From Lantana camara (Eukaryota > Streptophyta > Magnoliopsida > Lamiales > Verbenaceae): 64,000 bases of DNA. A program made the translations under genes and the position numbers. Every line of letters starts with the position of its first letter. Within the stretch, counting starts at the first letter, position 1. Positions 44,082-53,396 of this stretch are shown one piece after another. The notes under the pieces are model-generated. The model was not told the origin of the DNA and searched no databases. It was given only the letters and a program-made list of their open reading frames with translations. The stretch lies in the NCBI GenBank assembly GCA_037501455.1, contig CM074858.1, positions 85,348,501 through 85,412,500 of the forward strand. The letters are read 5' to 3'.

Positions 44082-45052
44082 TGTTTGCACTAAAAATTTG
44101 CGTTTATTGATTTTTAGTCAATATCGAATAAATAATACAAATTATTTGAAAATTCAATTAAAAGTGGGTCTTCAATCTTCACTTGATCCTCTGATTCTTC
44201 CTTCAAATTTAAGTTGTTGAATCTTCAAACGTTTCTTGATGAATTTGGTGTTTTGATCTTCTTCAACTTCAAATTTAGCTTGAATAACGTTAATTCGCAA
44301 GTCCTTCGACTTATTTACGAATCAAACGTCGGATTTTGGAGAATTCCGCCAAGAACGCCTTTGAACCCGTTGTTAACTCCGTGGATTTAACTTGAATATA
44401 ACGCCGATTCGCCTGTATAACTCCTTGATAGCGGATCAAACGCCTTGATTTGGTAACTTTGGGAAGAAAGGTTTTTAGCCTTTCTTGAACTTCTAGAGAG
44501 GTTTTTAGCCTTTCTTGAACTCGTAGAGAGGTTTTTAGCCTTTCTTGAATTCGTGTTGTGTGTTGAATGAACTACACATGACCCCTTTATATAGGTGTAG
44601 GATTCAAGACTTGTGGCCCAAGTCAACCTTTATTTAATAATTATCTCTTATTTTTTTGAAGAGATAATATCAAATAAATCATATTATTATCTCTTTAATA
44701 TTTGTTTTATTTTTATTTTAAAGAGATAATATCATATGAATATTTATCTCTTCATATTTTTTTATTTTAAAGAGATAATATCATATAAGACTTGAATTTG
44801 ATTGGTCGGTGTGATGCAATACGCCACGTGTCGCCATATTATTTGTCCTAGCTTTCTTTGACTGCAAGACTCGATTTAATTGGCCAAAACATGTCACTTT
44901 GACATGTGTCATCACTTGATTTGTTTATAAAATAAAACATTATAATATCAATTTAAATTTAACTATTTAATTTTGAAATTAAATTTAGGATAATTTCAAA
45001 ATATAAAATAGCAAATTAAATTAATAAAATAATATTTATTTATCCTTCTACA
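44082..45052 (-). repeat. 5' LTR of Tat-1
   Basis: 971 bases, from TGTAGAAGG at 45052 to GTGCAAACA at 44082. It has a TATA box CTATATAAAG (minus, 44584-44594), three 30-base tandem units beginning GTTTTTAGCC (44471, 44501 and 44531), and a 9-bp inverted repeat ACTAAAAAT/ATTTTTAGT at the U5 end next to the primer site. Confidence 0.9.
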
Positions 45053-45145
45053 ACTACAATTCAAGTATAAGCACAAAATTAAAACTAAAAAGAGAAACAA
45101 ATCACAAGTAATTATGCAAATCACAATTTCAAAAATATTTACAAC
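45053..45145 (-). other. MUB intron 5' part, with ACTAC duplication
   Basis: 45053-45057 (ACTAC) is the right target duplication of Tat-1. The rest is the beginning of the MUB intron after the donor AAAG|GTTGTAAA. Confidence 0.7.
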
Positions 45146-45275
45146 CTTTAGGCCATTGTGCTATAATCTTTTCCTTGAAAGAAGATACAGTGGCACTAGA
45201 ATTATACTTGCTTGGTCCAAAGTCATTGGCATCAGCAAGCCTGAATTTGAGTTCAACCAGTTTATCCCCAGCCAT
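45146..45275 (-). pseudogene. MUB: MUB exon 1 (start of coding region)
   Basis: Minus-strand start codon at 45275-45273. Encodes MAGDKLVELKFRLADANDFG, then SKYNSSATVSSFKEKIIAQ, WPK and the first base of the next codon, matching the N-terminal half of plant MUB proteins. The donor G|GTTGTA leads to the intron now holding Tat-1 and the solo LTR; exon 2 is at 29236-29406. The joined frame, WPK then DKENGPK, is exactly the conserved MUB sequence, so both exons come from one captured gene. Both seen exons are open. Confidence 0.9.
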
Positions 45276-45798
45276 TTAACAAATCTCCCAACAATTACAC
45301 GCCTCAAAACAAGTTCTTACAAGAAAATTCAAAAGTCAACCGGTTTTATCAAGACAATCTTAAACCAAAAAACTAAGACCATACACACAAATCCCAGATC
45401 AGAACTAAAAACCGAGTCTTTACAAAACTACCCAGAAATCAAAACACCAACTTTCAAGTAAAAAAAAGGATCTTTCCTCATCTGCTGAAAAAACCCAAAT
45501 CAAAACTGGCCATAATTTCTACGAATAGTTAATTATCGTCTGAAAAAGGGCAAAATAACCACCAATTCTTGGGACAAAAGGAAAAAGAAACTGGGTCACC
45601 GAAGAGGAAAGGAAATTACACGAGATCTTCTGAGAAAAGTAAGATTGGCAGAGGAAAGAGTGGTAATAATCCAAGAAAAGGGTTTGATAAATGAATCAAA
45701 TTACCAACTTCAGCTTACCTAAACCAATTCGATATAATAGATATTAGCTTACCCAAATTTCAGCTTGAATCCATGGAAATACCTTAAAACCCTAATCT
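45276..45798 (-). other. MUB 5' leader / first intron region
   Basis: Upstream of the MUB start codon. A donor-like TTAG|GTAAGCTG reads on the minus strand near 45718. No other coding exon is seen; the plus-strand frame at 45114-45461 is a shadow. Confidence 0.4.
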
Positions 45799-45803
45799 CA
45801 AAC
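45799..45803. repeat. Target duplication of the TRIM complex, left (CAAAC)
   Basis: Repeated at 46899-46903. Confidence 0.8.
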
Positions 45804-46898
45804 TGTAACAGTACAGGACCGACCCAGTATGCAGATATTGTCCGCTTTGCACGCCCTTAATCGAAACGGCCTCACGGATTTGTTCCTCCTAATGGGTTGG
45901 GCCACCAGGAAAACGAGTCTACAAGGAAAGGTTTCCATCCCCCTTATAAGGAGGACTTCGTTCTCCTTCCAACCGATGTGGGAAGGGTGCGGTGGAAGGA
46001 GAACGAAGTCCTCCTTATAAGGGGGATGGAAACCTTACCTTGCAGACGCGTTTTCCTGGTGGCCCGACCCATCAGGAGGAACAAATCCGTGAGGCCGTTT
46101 CGATTAAGGGCGTGCAAAGCGGACAATATCTGCATACTGGGTCGGTCCTGTACTGTTACAAATGGTATCAGAGCCGGTACCAGGAAGCTGATGTGTCAGG
46201 TCCTCAGCGAGGACGCTAAGCTCACCTTAGGGGGGTAGATTTGCACCCATCCCACATCGGTTGGGAAGGAGAACAAAGTCCTCCTTATAAGGGGGATGGA
46301 AACCTTACCTTGCAGATGCGTTTTCCTGGTAGCCCAACCCATCAGGAGGAACAAATCCGTGAGGCCGTTTCGATTAAGGGCGCGCAAAGCGGATAATATC
46401 TGCATACTGGGTCGGTCCTGTACTGTTACAAATGGATGTGCACCCATCCCACATCGGTTGGGAAGGAGAACGAAGTCCTCCTTATAAGGGGGATGGAAAC
46501 CTTACCTTACAGACGCGTTTTCCTGGTGGCCCAACCCATCAGGAGGAACAAATCCATGAGGCCGTTTCGATTAAGGGCGTGCAAAGCCGAGAATATCTGC
46601 ATACTGGGTCGGTCCTGTACTGTTACAAATGGTATCAGACCCGGTGCCAGGAAGCTGATGTGTCAGGTCCTCAGCGAGGACGCTGAGCTCTCCTTAGGGG
46701 GGGTGGATGTGCACCCCTCCCACATCGGTTGGGAAGGAGAACGAAGTCCTCCTTATAAGGGGGATGGAAACCTTACCTTGCAGACGCGTTTTCCTAGTGG
46801 CCCAACCCATCAGGAGGAACAAATCCGTGAGGCCGTTTCGATTAAGGGCGTGCAAAGCGGACAATATCTGCATACTGGGTCGGTCCTATACTGTTACA
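45804..46898. mobile_element. TRIM retrotransposon complex with five LTR copies
   Basis: The 189-base LTR runs from TGCACCCATCCCACATCGG to CCTGTACTGTTACA, with CCTTATAAGGGGG as a promoter-like box. Copies: an inverted one (45804-45990), a plus copy missing its first 20 or so bases (about 45993-46160), then full copies 46242-46430, 46439-46627 and 46710-46898. Two short internal regions (46161-46241, 46628-46709) carry an initiator-Met primer site AATGGTATCAGA and a polypurine tract TTAGGGGGG. A CAAAC duplication flanks the whole. No coding capacity: a terminal-repeat retrotransposon in miniature, mobilised by others. Open frames here (46436-46963 and others) are artefacts of the repeats. Confidence 0.88.
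46163..46175 (+). other. TRIM primer binding site
   Basis: TGGTATCAGAGCC two bases after an LTR end. A second, slightly changed copy is TGGTATCAGACC at 46630. Confidence 0.85.
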
Positions 46899-46903
46899 CA
46901 AAC
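46899..46903. repeat. Target duplication of the TRIM complex, right (CAAAC)
   Basis: Matches 45799-45803. Confidence 0.8.
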
Positions 46904-46969
46904 ACTAAAAATTTGAGCTCTAAATTGAGTTCCCATATACACAAAAGCTCAGAGAGGAGTTAGGTTACC

Positions 46970-47170
46970 TGAAACCCACCATCGGCGCATGACCTCTCTC
47001 CACCGTCGGCTTAGAGAGGAGTTAGGTCTTTCCCGTCCAATCTCCTTCTTCCCCGGTTGAGATTCGTTGGCTGAGGTTCTCGGCTTCTTCTTCCTCCGCC
47101 TGAGATTCTTGTCTGAGAATGGGGAGCACTTTCCTCCTAATATCTGAAGAAAGAGGATGAAGTACTGCAC
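46970..47170 (-). other. Probable 5' UTR exon of the captured MUB gene
   Basis: On the minus strand a GC-richer, GA-rich segment ends GGTGGGTTTCAG|GTAACCTAAC at 46969. It contrasts with the AT-rich flanks and lies upstream of MUB exon 1 on the same strand. The TRIM complex would then be in the leader intron. No coding frame related to MUB is seen. Confidence 0.4.
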
Positions 47171-47450
47171 TTTCCTTCTAAATATCAGACATAAATTTCC
47201 CTCGTTTTTTTTTTTTGGAAAGTGAAATGGTGCACTTTCCTTCCTTTGTTTTTTTTATCAGCCCCCGCCTAAGTTTCATTTTCTTTTTTTTTTTTTTTTA
47301 ATTTCATTTTCATAATTATATTATATATAACATAAATATTAATAATGATAATATATATATATGGTGACATTGGTTTTAAAAAATTTCATAATAAATATAC
47401 CATATTAAGACCCTTTAATAAATGCGTTACAATAATTTTATTATATTGTG
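47171..47450. other. AT-rich CACTA interior, no gene
   Basis: Poly-T runs and TATA-like repeats between the MUB leader and the right subterminal region. No feature beyond that. Confidence 0.5.
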
Positions 47451-47729
47451 ACGCCTAATGTAAAAGTGTCTTATTATTATTATTTTAGTTAATAAATAAT
47501 TTGATAGAAAAGGTACATTCAATCTAATAAGACGCCTCAACGAATAGTGTCTCAACAGTTGGCATATTATGACGCTTTTTAATAGGCGTCATAACAGGGC
47601 GTCTAATCAGGCAGTAAATTCAATCTAATAAGACGCCTCAACGAACAGCTTCTCAACAATTGGTATATTATGACGCTTTTTAATAAGCGTTATAACAGGG
47701 CGTCTAATCAGGCAGTTTTTATTGTAGTG
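47451..47729 (-). repeat. Right CACTA terminus and subterminal repeats
   Basis: A 101-base unit in tandem (CAATCTAATAAGACGCC at 47520 and 47621), with several TGACGC/GACGCC motifs in both orientations, ending TTTTTATTGTAGTG at 47729. Confidence 0.85.
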
Positions 47730-47732
47730 TGA
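47730..47732. repeat. CACTA target duplication, right (TGA)
   Basis: Matches 24218-24220. Confidence 0.8.
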
Positions 47733-50186
47733 GCTTCCTTACTGCTTAATTGTAGGAATTCTTGTTGTTGGTTGCGTATTACATGAAACTCCATTGTTGG
47801 AGCTTAAATGAGCTTTAATGTTAACTTGTTGTATGCTTGATTTCATGTCTTTAAATTAAGATATGTGATAGAGCATGTATATATGAACTTATATCTTGAA
47901 TTTGAGGTGATTTGGTTGAGATTTGCTTATGTTTTGTTGATTTTTGGTTTCTCTCGCATAAGTGCCCTATTTCTGCTTCTTTTTTTTGGCTTAACATGAA
48001 TCCACGGCCGTTGATTTTATGCCTTGTGAAATCTACGGGTGTGGATTTGAGGCAGTGACTCCGGATGGGATCCACGGTCGTGGATCCTCCCCTGTTTTCT
48101 GTGTGAGCTTGTTTTGTTCCGTTGACCCATCATCCGAGCTCCGATTGATCTGATTTTTGGACAAAATCAACCTTTTTGAGTCTAGAACACTCTCCAATTG
48201 GAATCACCTTAAAATTCATTTGGTTTGAGAGATATAATCATTTTATTTCGGTGTTGCCACTTCATCAAAATTCTGCATTTTACCAAATTCTAACCTACAC
48301 CATTTTCGGATCGCTTTGAATCAAGGTTCGTGCCATATATGATTGGAAAGAAATTTGTGTCTAGTTTCATTTAAAAGAAACAAAACTTAATTCCCATTTC
48401 TCAAACTCAAGTTATGCCCAATTTCCTACAGCTTGTTTGTTTTGGTAAAACTGTCAGCTTTGGCCTATTTTCACTCAAAGCCCTATTTTGTGCTTTTATT
48501 CCGTTTTTCTTGTATCTTTCCACCTCTGAACTTGATCCTAACATTTTAATGTGTTACAATATGTTGTGCTCCTTTAATTATTTTAAGTTTATGACATTGT
48601 TTGTTAGGTGTAATTGTGACTTGAATTCATGACCGTTATATGAAACGTTTAATGTTTTCTTGCATCTCTTGCTCTTTCTTTGGACTTCTAGCTTATGAAT
48701 GCATATGATATGCTATTATATGATACATTATGAGTTTAGTTAATATGTTATGAGTCTACTTCTTGAATTCCTTATGTGATATTTGGTTATTTGCCCGGAT
48801 ATGCCTAAGTATGAATGTATAGGACGTGCATTGCATTCTTATGCAGCGCCGTGCATCTAATTGGTTCATGGTCAAGTCTAAGTCTTGAGTATCTGCTTGT
48901 TTGTCTCAGATTCGGGTTCGAGAGGTGTCGGATCCACCATTTAGCTTCTTGTTGGTAGTCAACGCTCCTCCGTGAGCACTTTCGGTAAAAAAATGAGATT
49001 TAGGTTTGTTTGCTCTTTAGTTAATACTACCTACAACCCTACGTACTCGTTTTCAAGCCCGCATGTGACTATACTATTATATTTATATAATAGATACGTG
49101 CTTATAAGATACGTTTATGATCTTGTCATAAGATTAAATGTTTTGGACTATATGTACGAGAATATGTGAGCTTTAAAATGATTTGCAACACGGCTATGAT
49201 CCAAACCGTGTGTCTTCATGCAAGCTCTTCTCTTCTTCAACTTGATATATTTTCGGATGAGACGAAGAGGTACGTTAAAAGCATAGACCGAGTTGCACGG
49301 TAAGGTATGCTAAGGTATGTAAGTTTGTTACGTTCTAACTATGTTAAGTTGCGAGTTATGGTATGTTAAGTCTTGTTCAGATTTGCTGGGCCCAGGGAAT
49401 TATGGGTAAGGATGCCCAAGACGGCAAGGGCCGTCGGGTTAAGCCTGTGCACAATTCCCATTTGAAGTACTAACGCGCGACTCTTGGAGGTTGAGGAGGC
49501 GTGGTGCTTCAAGCACAATGTGGGTTAGCTACCCCTTGTGCATTGGTAAGAGTAGTGAGGGTTTGCTTCCTGAGCTACATGTTGTTAGGGTTGGATTGAT
49601 TATGATTATGTTTTCTGTTTTCATTCGTATGTTAATAATTGGGGAGTTAGAGTAAGGCCCCTACTCGTCGGGTATAAGAATTTGATAAGTTATATTGATT
49701 ATGAAACGGGATAGGATCTTTCTTTTAAGCTAAGTTTGATTATGTTATGAATAAGTTTGATTCAAAAATGGTTTTGGTTTGAAAAACCCTATCCTGGTCC
49801 ATAGTCTTTTGTTTAATACGTGCTTTGCTTTATATATATACGTATGTGGGTGTGTGTTAGCCCCTTCACTCAATCGGTGGACTGACCCTCTCCTTTTAAC
49901 TTTTCAGTTTACAGGTTGTGGTTCGTGCTAGGCGGAGTCGTGGTCGGTCGAGTCCTAGTCTCCTAGCTCGAGTTGCATTTTCATTAACATCCAGTTACAC
50001 TTTTGTATATAATTTGGATTTGATAATGGAGTTATGCATGTATCTTTGAATTCTATTCATGTATTTATATTTTCGGGACAGGCTTCTAGGGATAGTTGAA
50101 CCGGTTTTGTGGATTTATCTTCTTGAATTTTGTTGTCTGCTTCCGCTTTGATACTGATTTGCATGCTCTGGTCTTGTCTTAGCTCC
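47733..50186 (+). repeat. LTR-4, right part
   Basis: Continues LTR-4 from 24220. It has a palindrome cluster at 47998-48087, a GGACTGACC box, the acceptor TTTACAG at 49913-49914 and CTAGGCGG. It is cut at 50186 by Tat-2 before the LTR end. The two parts total about 3.3 kb. Chance open frames only. Confidence 0.8.
47998..48087 (+). repeat. Palindrome cluster in LTR-4 (ATCCACGGCCGTGGAT type)
   Basis: AATCCACGGCCGTTGATT, ATCTACGGGTGTGGATTT and GGATCCACGGTCGTGGATCC occur within 90 bases. The core ACGGCCGT is shared with other families, but the arms are ATCC/GGAT. With the CACTA removed, the cluster lies about 450-540 bases after the donor-like site. Confidence 0.75.
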
Positions 50187-51390
50187 TGTAATATAATTTC
50201 CGTGTTAATTAAATAATTAAACGCGAGAAATAATCACAAATAAATTTTTATTGATTTATTTGAATTTTGCGGGTACAATCTCTATTTGTTCCTCTGATTC
50301 TTCCTACAAGAGTTTGATGGAATTTGAAAGGTTTGAAACGCCTTTGTTGACTTTGGAGCTTCGATCTTCCGTTGAATTTGATTTGTTTCTTTGAAAACGT
50401 TAATCGCGGGTCTTTCGACTTGATCGCGAATTAAACGCCTTGATTTGATGAACACCGAAGAACACACCGATGAGCACCTTTGAACTTGATTTGAATTTGA
50501 TTTGAATTTATTGAGGAGCAATGCCGAAATCTGGATTTGATGCTTTGATTACGGATTGAACACCTCAGTTTGTTGATTTTCTCGAAGAACGCCGAAGAAC
50601 ACGCTTAGAACACCTTCGAATTTGATTTGAGAAGAACGCCGGATTCGCTGACTTAACGCCTTGTTGCGGATCAGACGCTTCAATTTGGTTGATTTCCACG
50701 AAGAACGCGAAGAACACGCTTGAATCTCGCTTCGATCTTTGAGGAGAGCAACGCAGAAACACCACTTCGATGCCTTGAAGCCGGATCAAACGCCGTTGAT
50801 GCTGACTTCTACGAAGAACGCCGTTGAAGATGCCGAAGAACACCGAGGATGCTGAAGAACACCGAGGATGCTTCTTTCTCCTTGCTTTGTGGCTTGCTCC
50901 CTCGTCTCTCGAAGTTGTATCAATTGTGTTGTAGAATCCCTCTATTTATAGGCGTAGGGTGGAGCTCTATGATAATTATCCCTTAATTAATTAATTCATT
51001 TATTAAGGGGATAATATCAAATTTATTTATTTATTTATTACTTTAATATTGATTTATATTAAAGAAAATAAATAAATGACATATGTCTTGACTTTGATTG
51101 GTCCACGTGTTGAAACATGCCACGTGTCATCATTTGATTGGTCATCACCATTTGAACTGCAAGGCTTGATTTGATTGGCCGGAACACCTCAATTTTGACA
51201 CATGTCAACACTTGATTTGATGACAAAATAAATATTAAAATTATCAATTAAATCAATTTATTTAAATATTTTATGGATTTTAATTTACCAACAATCCAAA
51301 AAATATTAAATAAAGAGAATTGAATTTGATAATTAATATTTAATTTTACACGTATCTCATTTTAATTAGACGACAATTAATTCGTCTACA
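50187..51390 (-). repeat. 3' LTR of Tat-2
   Basis: 1,204 bases, from TGTAGACGAATT on the minus strand at 51390 to TATATTACA at 50187. TATA box CTATAAATAG on the minus strand at 50941-50950. Many GAAGAACGCCGAAGAACAC-like short repeats at 50575-50870. Open frames in it are by-products of those repeats. Confidence 0.9.
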
Positions 51391-53396
51391 AATGCCCCCA
51401 CTTCAAAGCTCGGCGAAAGACGTGCCCAACGATCATGTCGGCGAAATTTGAAGTATATTGACTTAAAATAACTACGGGCACTACTGATCAACACTTGAGC
51501 TTGGATTTAAAATTATAGTCATCAAAGCATATGACTAATTTGAAGAAACAAATGGCCCAGTCACGTGAGCAATTTTTATTTGGACTTGAAAGGCTCTTCC
51601 TTCATCAGACAATAATTTGGGCTTCCTTTTTTTTTCTTCTTTTAGCAAATGGGCCCAATTTCCCTTTTTTTCCTTTCTTCGATTTTTTTCGGCTGAATGT
51701 TAAATTACACTTGGGAGAAACCCACCACTTAAATACTTTCTTATGATCAATACAAAATGAGTGTTCCGGGGCCCAATTAACTAGAAAGCAAATAGCCCAA
51801 TCTTATTTTGAAAATATATTGGTCCATTTTCATTTCCTTGTTTCCAAGTGCATCTCGTCTTTCCAATTTTTGTGAGCAGATACAGCAAGTCATCAACTCC
51901 ATGCGTCTGCAATCTTATCCCTTTTGTGTTTTTTTTTTTCCTTTTTTTTTTTCTTTTTTTTTTTTTATCAACTTCCAGCAACTTTAAGAGTTTAGGGATT
52001 CAAGTTTGACTCTAAATCTAAAATTTAGAGTCCTGAACCGATGGAAAATATTTTGCAGAACACAACAGACATATAATAGGACTCCAATCAGACTCTGCGT
52101 TTTTTAAGAATCTTGCTCGGCCGATTTCTCCGTATCTTGAATTCAAGATTTAATTTAATCTTTTAAGATTCAACTCGATCTTGAATTGTGGTCGTGACTT
52201 GTGAGGAGTGGAGTCCAAGAAGGACTAGATTTCCCATGAGTAACGGACTCCATACTTCATCAATCTATATAAGCACATTGAACTTGGCCTATAATCATCA
52301 CAATCAGAATTTCCGACTGGAGAGCAGCTCAGCGGTAGCAACGAAAATTAGGAGCATTTAATTATGAGTTGGGTTCATCTCTGCTCAACCGACAGATTAA
52401 GAAAAATCAAAGCGTGAGCTTCTTTCTCCTTCTCGTGTTGTGGTGGGCTGGGTGAATTTCTGAGTAGTTTGAACTTTGTCTGGGGAAAACTATCAGATTT
52501 CCTTAAGTTGTCTACCTTCAATTTTCCTTTGGTTGCTGAACGTTATCCCTCTGTTTCGCAGGTGTTGGAGTTGATACATCTGCATGGAGAAGAGAATCAC
52601 GAATTGGTAGTGTGCCTGCGAAAGTTTCCTTTGGCTAAAATCTTCTTCTCCTTTCCTTCAAAGGAGAACTTTGTTGTTGATTTTTTTTTTCTCCTGAACC
52701 AGGCCTCTGCTAATTTTCGTCTTCTTCCTTTTTCCTCGATTTTCAACTAAAAATCAACACGGTGGCAGCCTTCTATTTCCAAATCACATGGCTCTCCAGT
52801 AGTGAATTACAGAGAAATTGGCTTTATATATTTTTTTCTTCAAATCAAAATCCCAATTCACCGAATAAAGAGCCCTATTATTTGTTTTCCACTAAATTTG
52901 CTATTTGTAGTCTCAAATTTGGGAAAAATGTTGCTGTCGTTATCTTGAATCAAAGACAAACAAGGGGACCCTTTTTTTTTTTTCTTTTCCAATGGTCACG
53001 TGGCAGAAGGCTTGATTTACAAATTTTCTTTTTCTTTTTTTTTCGGCACTATATGTATATATATATATATATATAATGCATATCACTCGGAACATGGGGC
53101 TGTAATTTAATTAATAAAGCCTCATCTTGATTTGCAATTAATATGGCACCATCTTTTCAAAGTAATAATTTTAGTTTGATGCACCATTTGTTTGCAATTT
53201 AATTAATGAAGGACTACCTTAGCAATTTAATGCTGAGCCTCATTAATTACTCAAGCCTTGCAATCTAACTAAAAGATTAGCTACTTTGCATCATAATACG
53301 TGATTTGCTGCTACGCTATTTTTTTTTTTAATCACATTTATTCATCGGAATTTGCCTAACTCCGTGGTATCTTATTGTGTTCATTTGTAGGGAGTC
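51391..53396 (+). promoter_or_regulatory. Promoter and leader of the antisense PMD gene, Tat-2
   Basis: After the polypurine tract (51391-51407) and about 870 AT-rich bases, a TATA box CTATATAAG lies at 52264-52272. The leader has a donor-like GC|GTGAGCTTC near 52414 and an acceptor TTCATTTGTAG (53389-53390) exactly six bases before the PMD start codon, as in Tat-1. Frames such as 52469-52750 have no recognisable domain. Confidence 0.5.

Larger units (their letters stand above)
32433..45052 (-). mobile_element. Tat-lineage Ty3/gypsy element Tat-1, complete ends
   Basis: 12,620 bp flanked by ACTAC (32428-32432 and 45053-45057). On the minus strand it has 5' LTR (44082-45052), primer site, gag, protease, RT, RNase H, a second archaeal-type RNase H, integrase, polypurine tract and 3' LTR (32433-32898). 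The second RNase H between RNase H and integrase is the hallmark of the Tat/Ogre lineage. A PMD gene lies on the opposite strand between integrase and the 3' LTR. Multiple stops and frameshifts and a lost RT catalytic residue make it defective. It sits in the MUB intron. Confidence 0.9.
24221..47729. mobile_element. CACTA DNA transposon with captured MUB gene and three nested insertions
   Basis: The left end is CACTACAGGATAAAC; the right end, reverse complemented, is CACTACAATAAAAAC. Both ends are followed by GACGC-rich subterminal repeats. It is flanked by TGA and interrupts LTR-4, whose two halves join cleanly. It spans 23,509 bases, but a solo LTR, a Tat element and a TRIM complex account for about 16.3 kb, leaving about 7.2 kb of CACTA proper. 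No transposase (Tnp2-like) frame is seen, so it is non-autonomous. It carries a MUB gene with introns and other exon-like segments, a Pack-CACTA arrangement. Confidence 0.85.

Noticed and set aside
43296..44090. Gag start at 44090 (MQTDWHAQW)
   Set aside because: That Met lies in the LTR and primer site; the later MSPKIQ start is the plausible one.
45804..46898. Cassandra-type element with 5S rRNA sequence
   Set aside because: I looked for 5S rRNA internal-promoter-like sequence in the LTR and did not see it.
46436..46963. A 175-codon open frame and several others in the TRIM region
   Set aside because: The frames repeat the LTR sequence and exist on both strands in each copy; no protein-like conservation.
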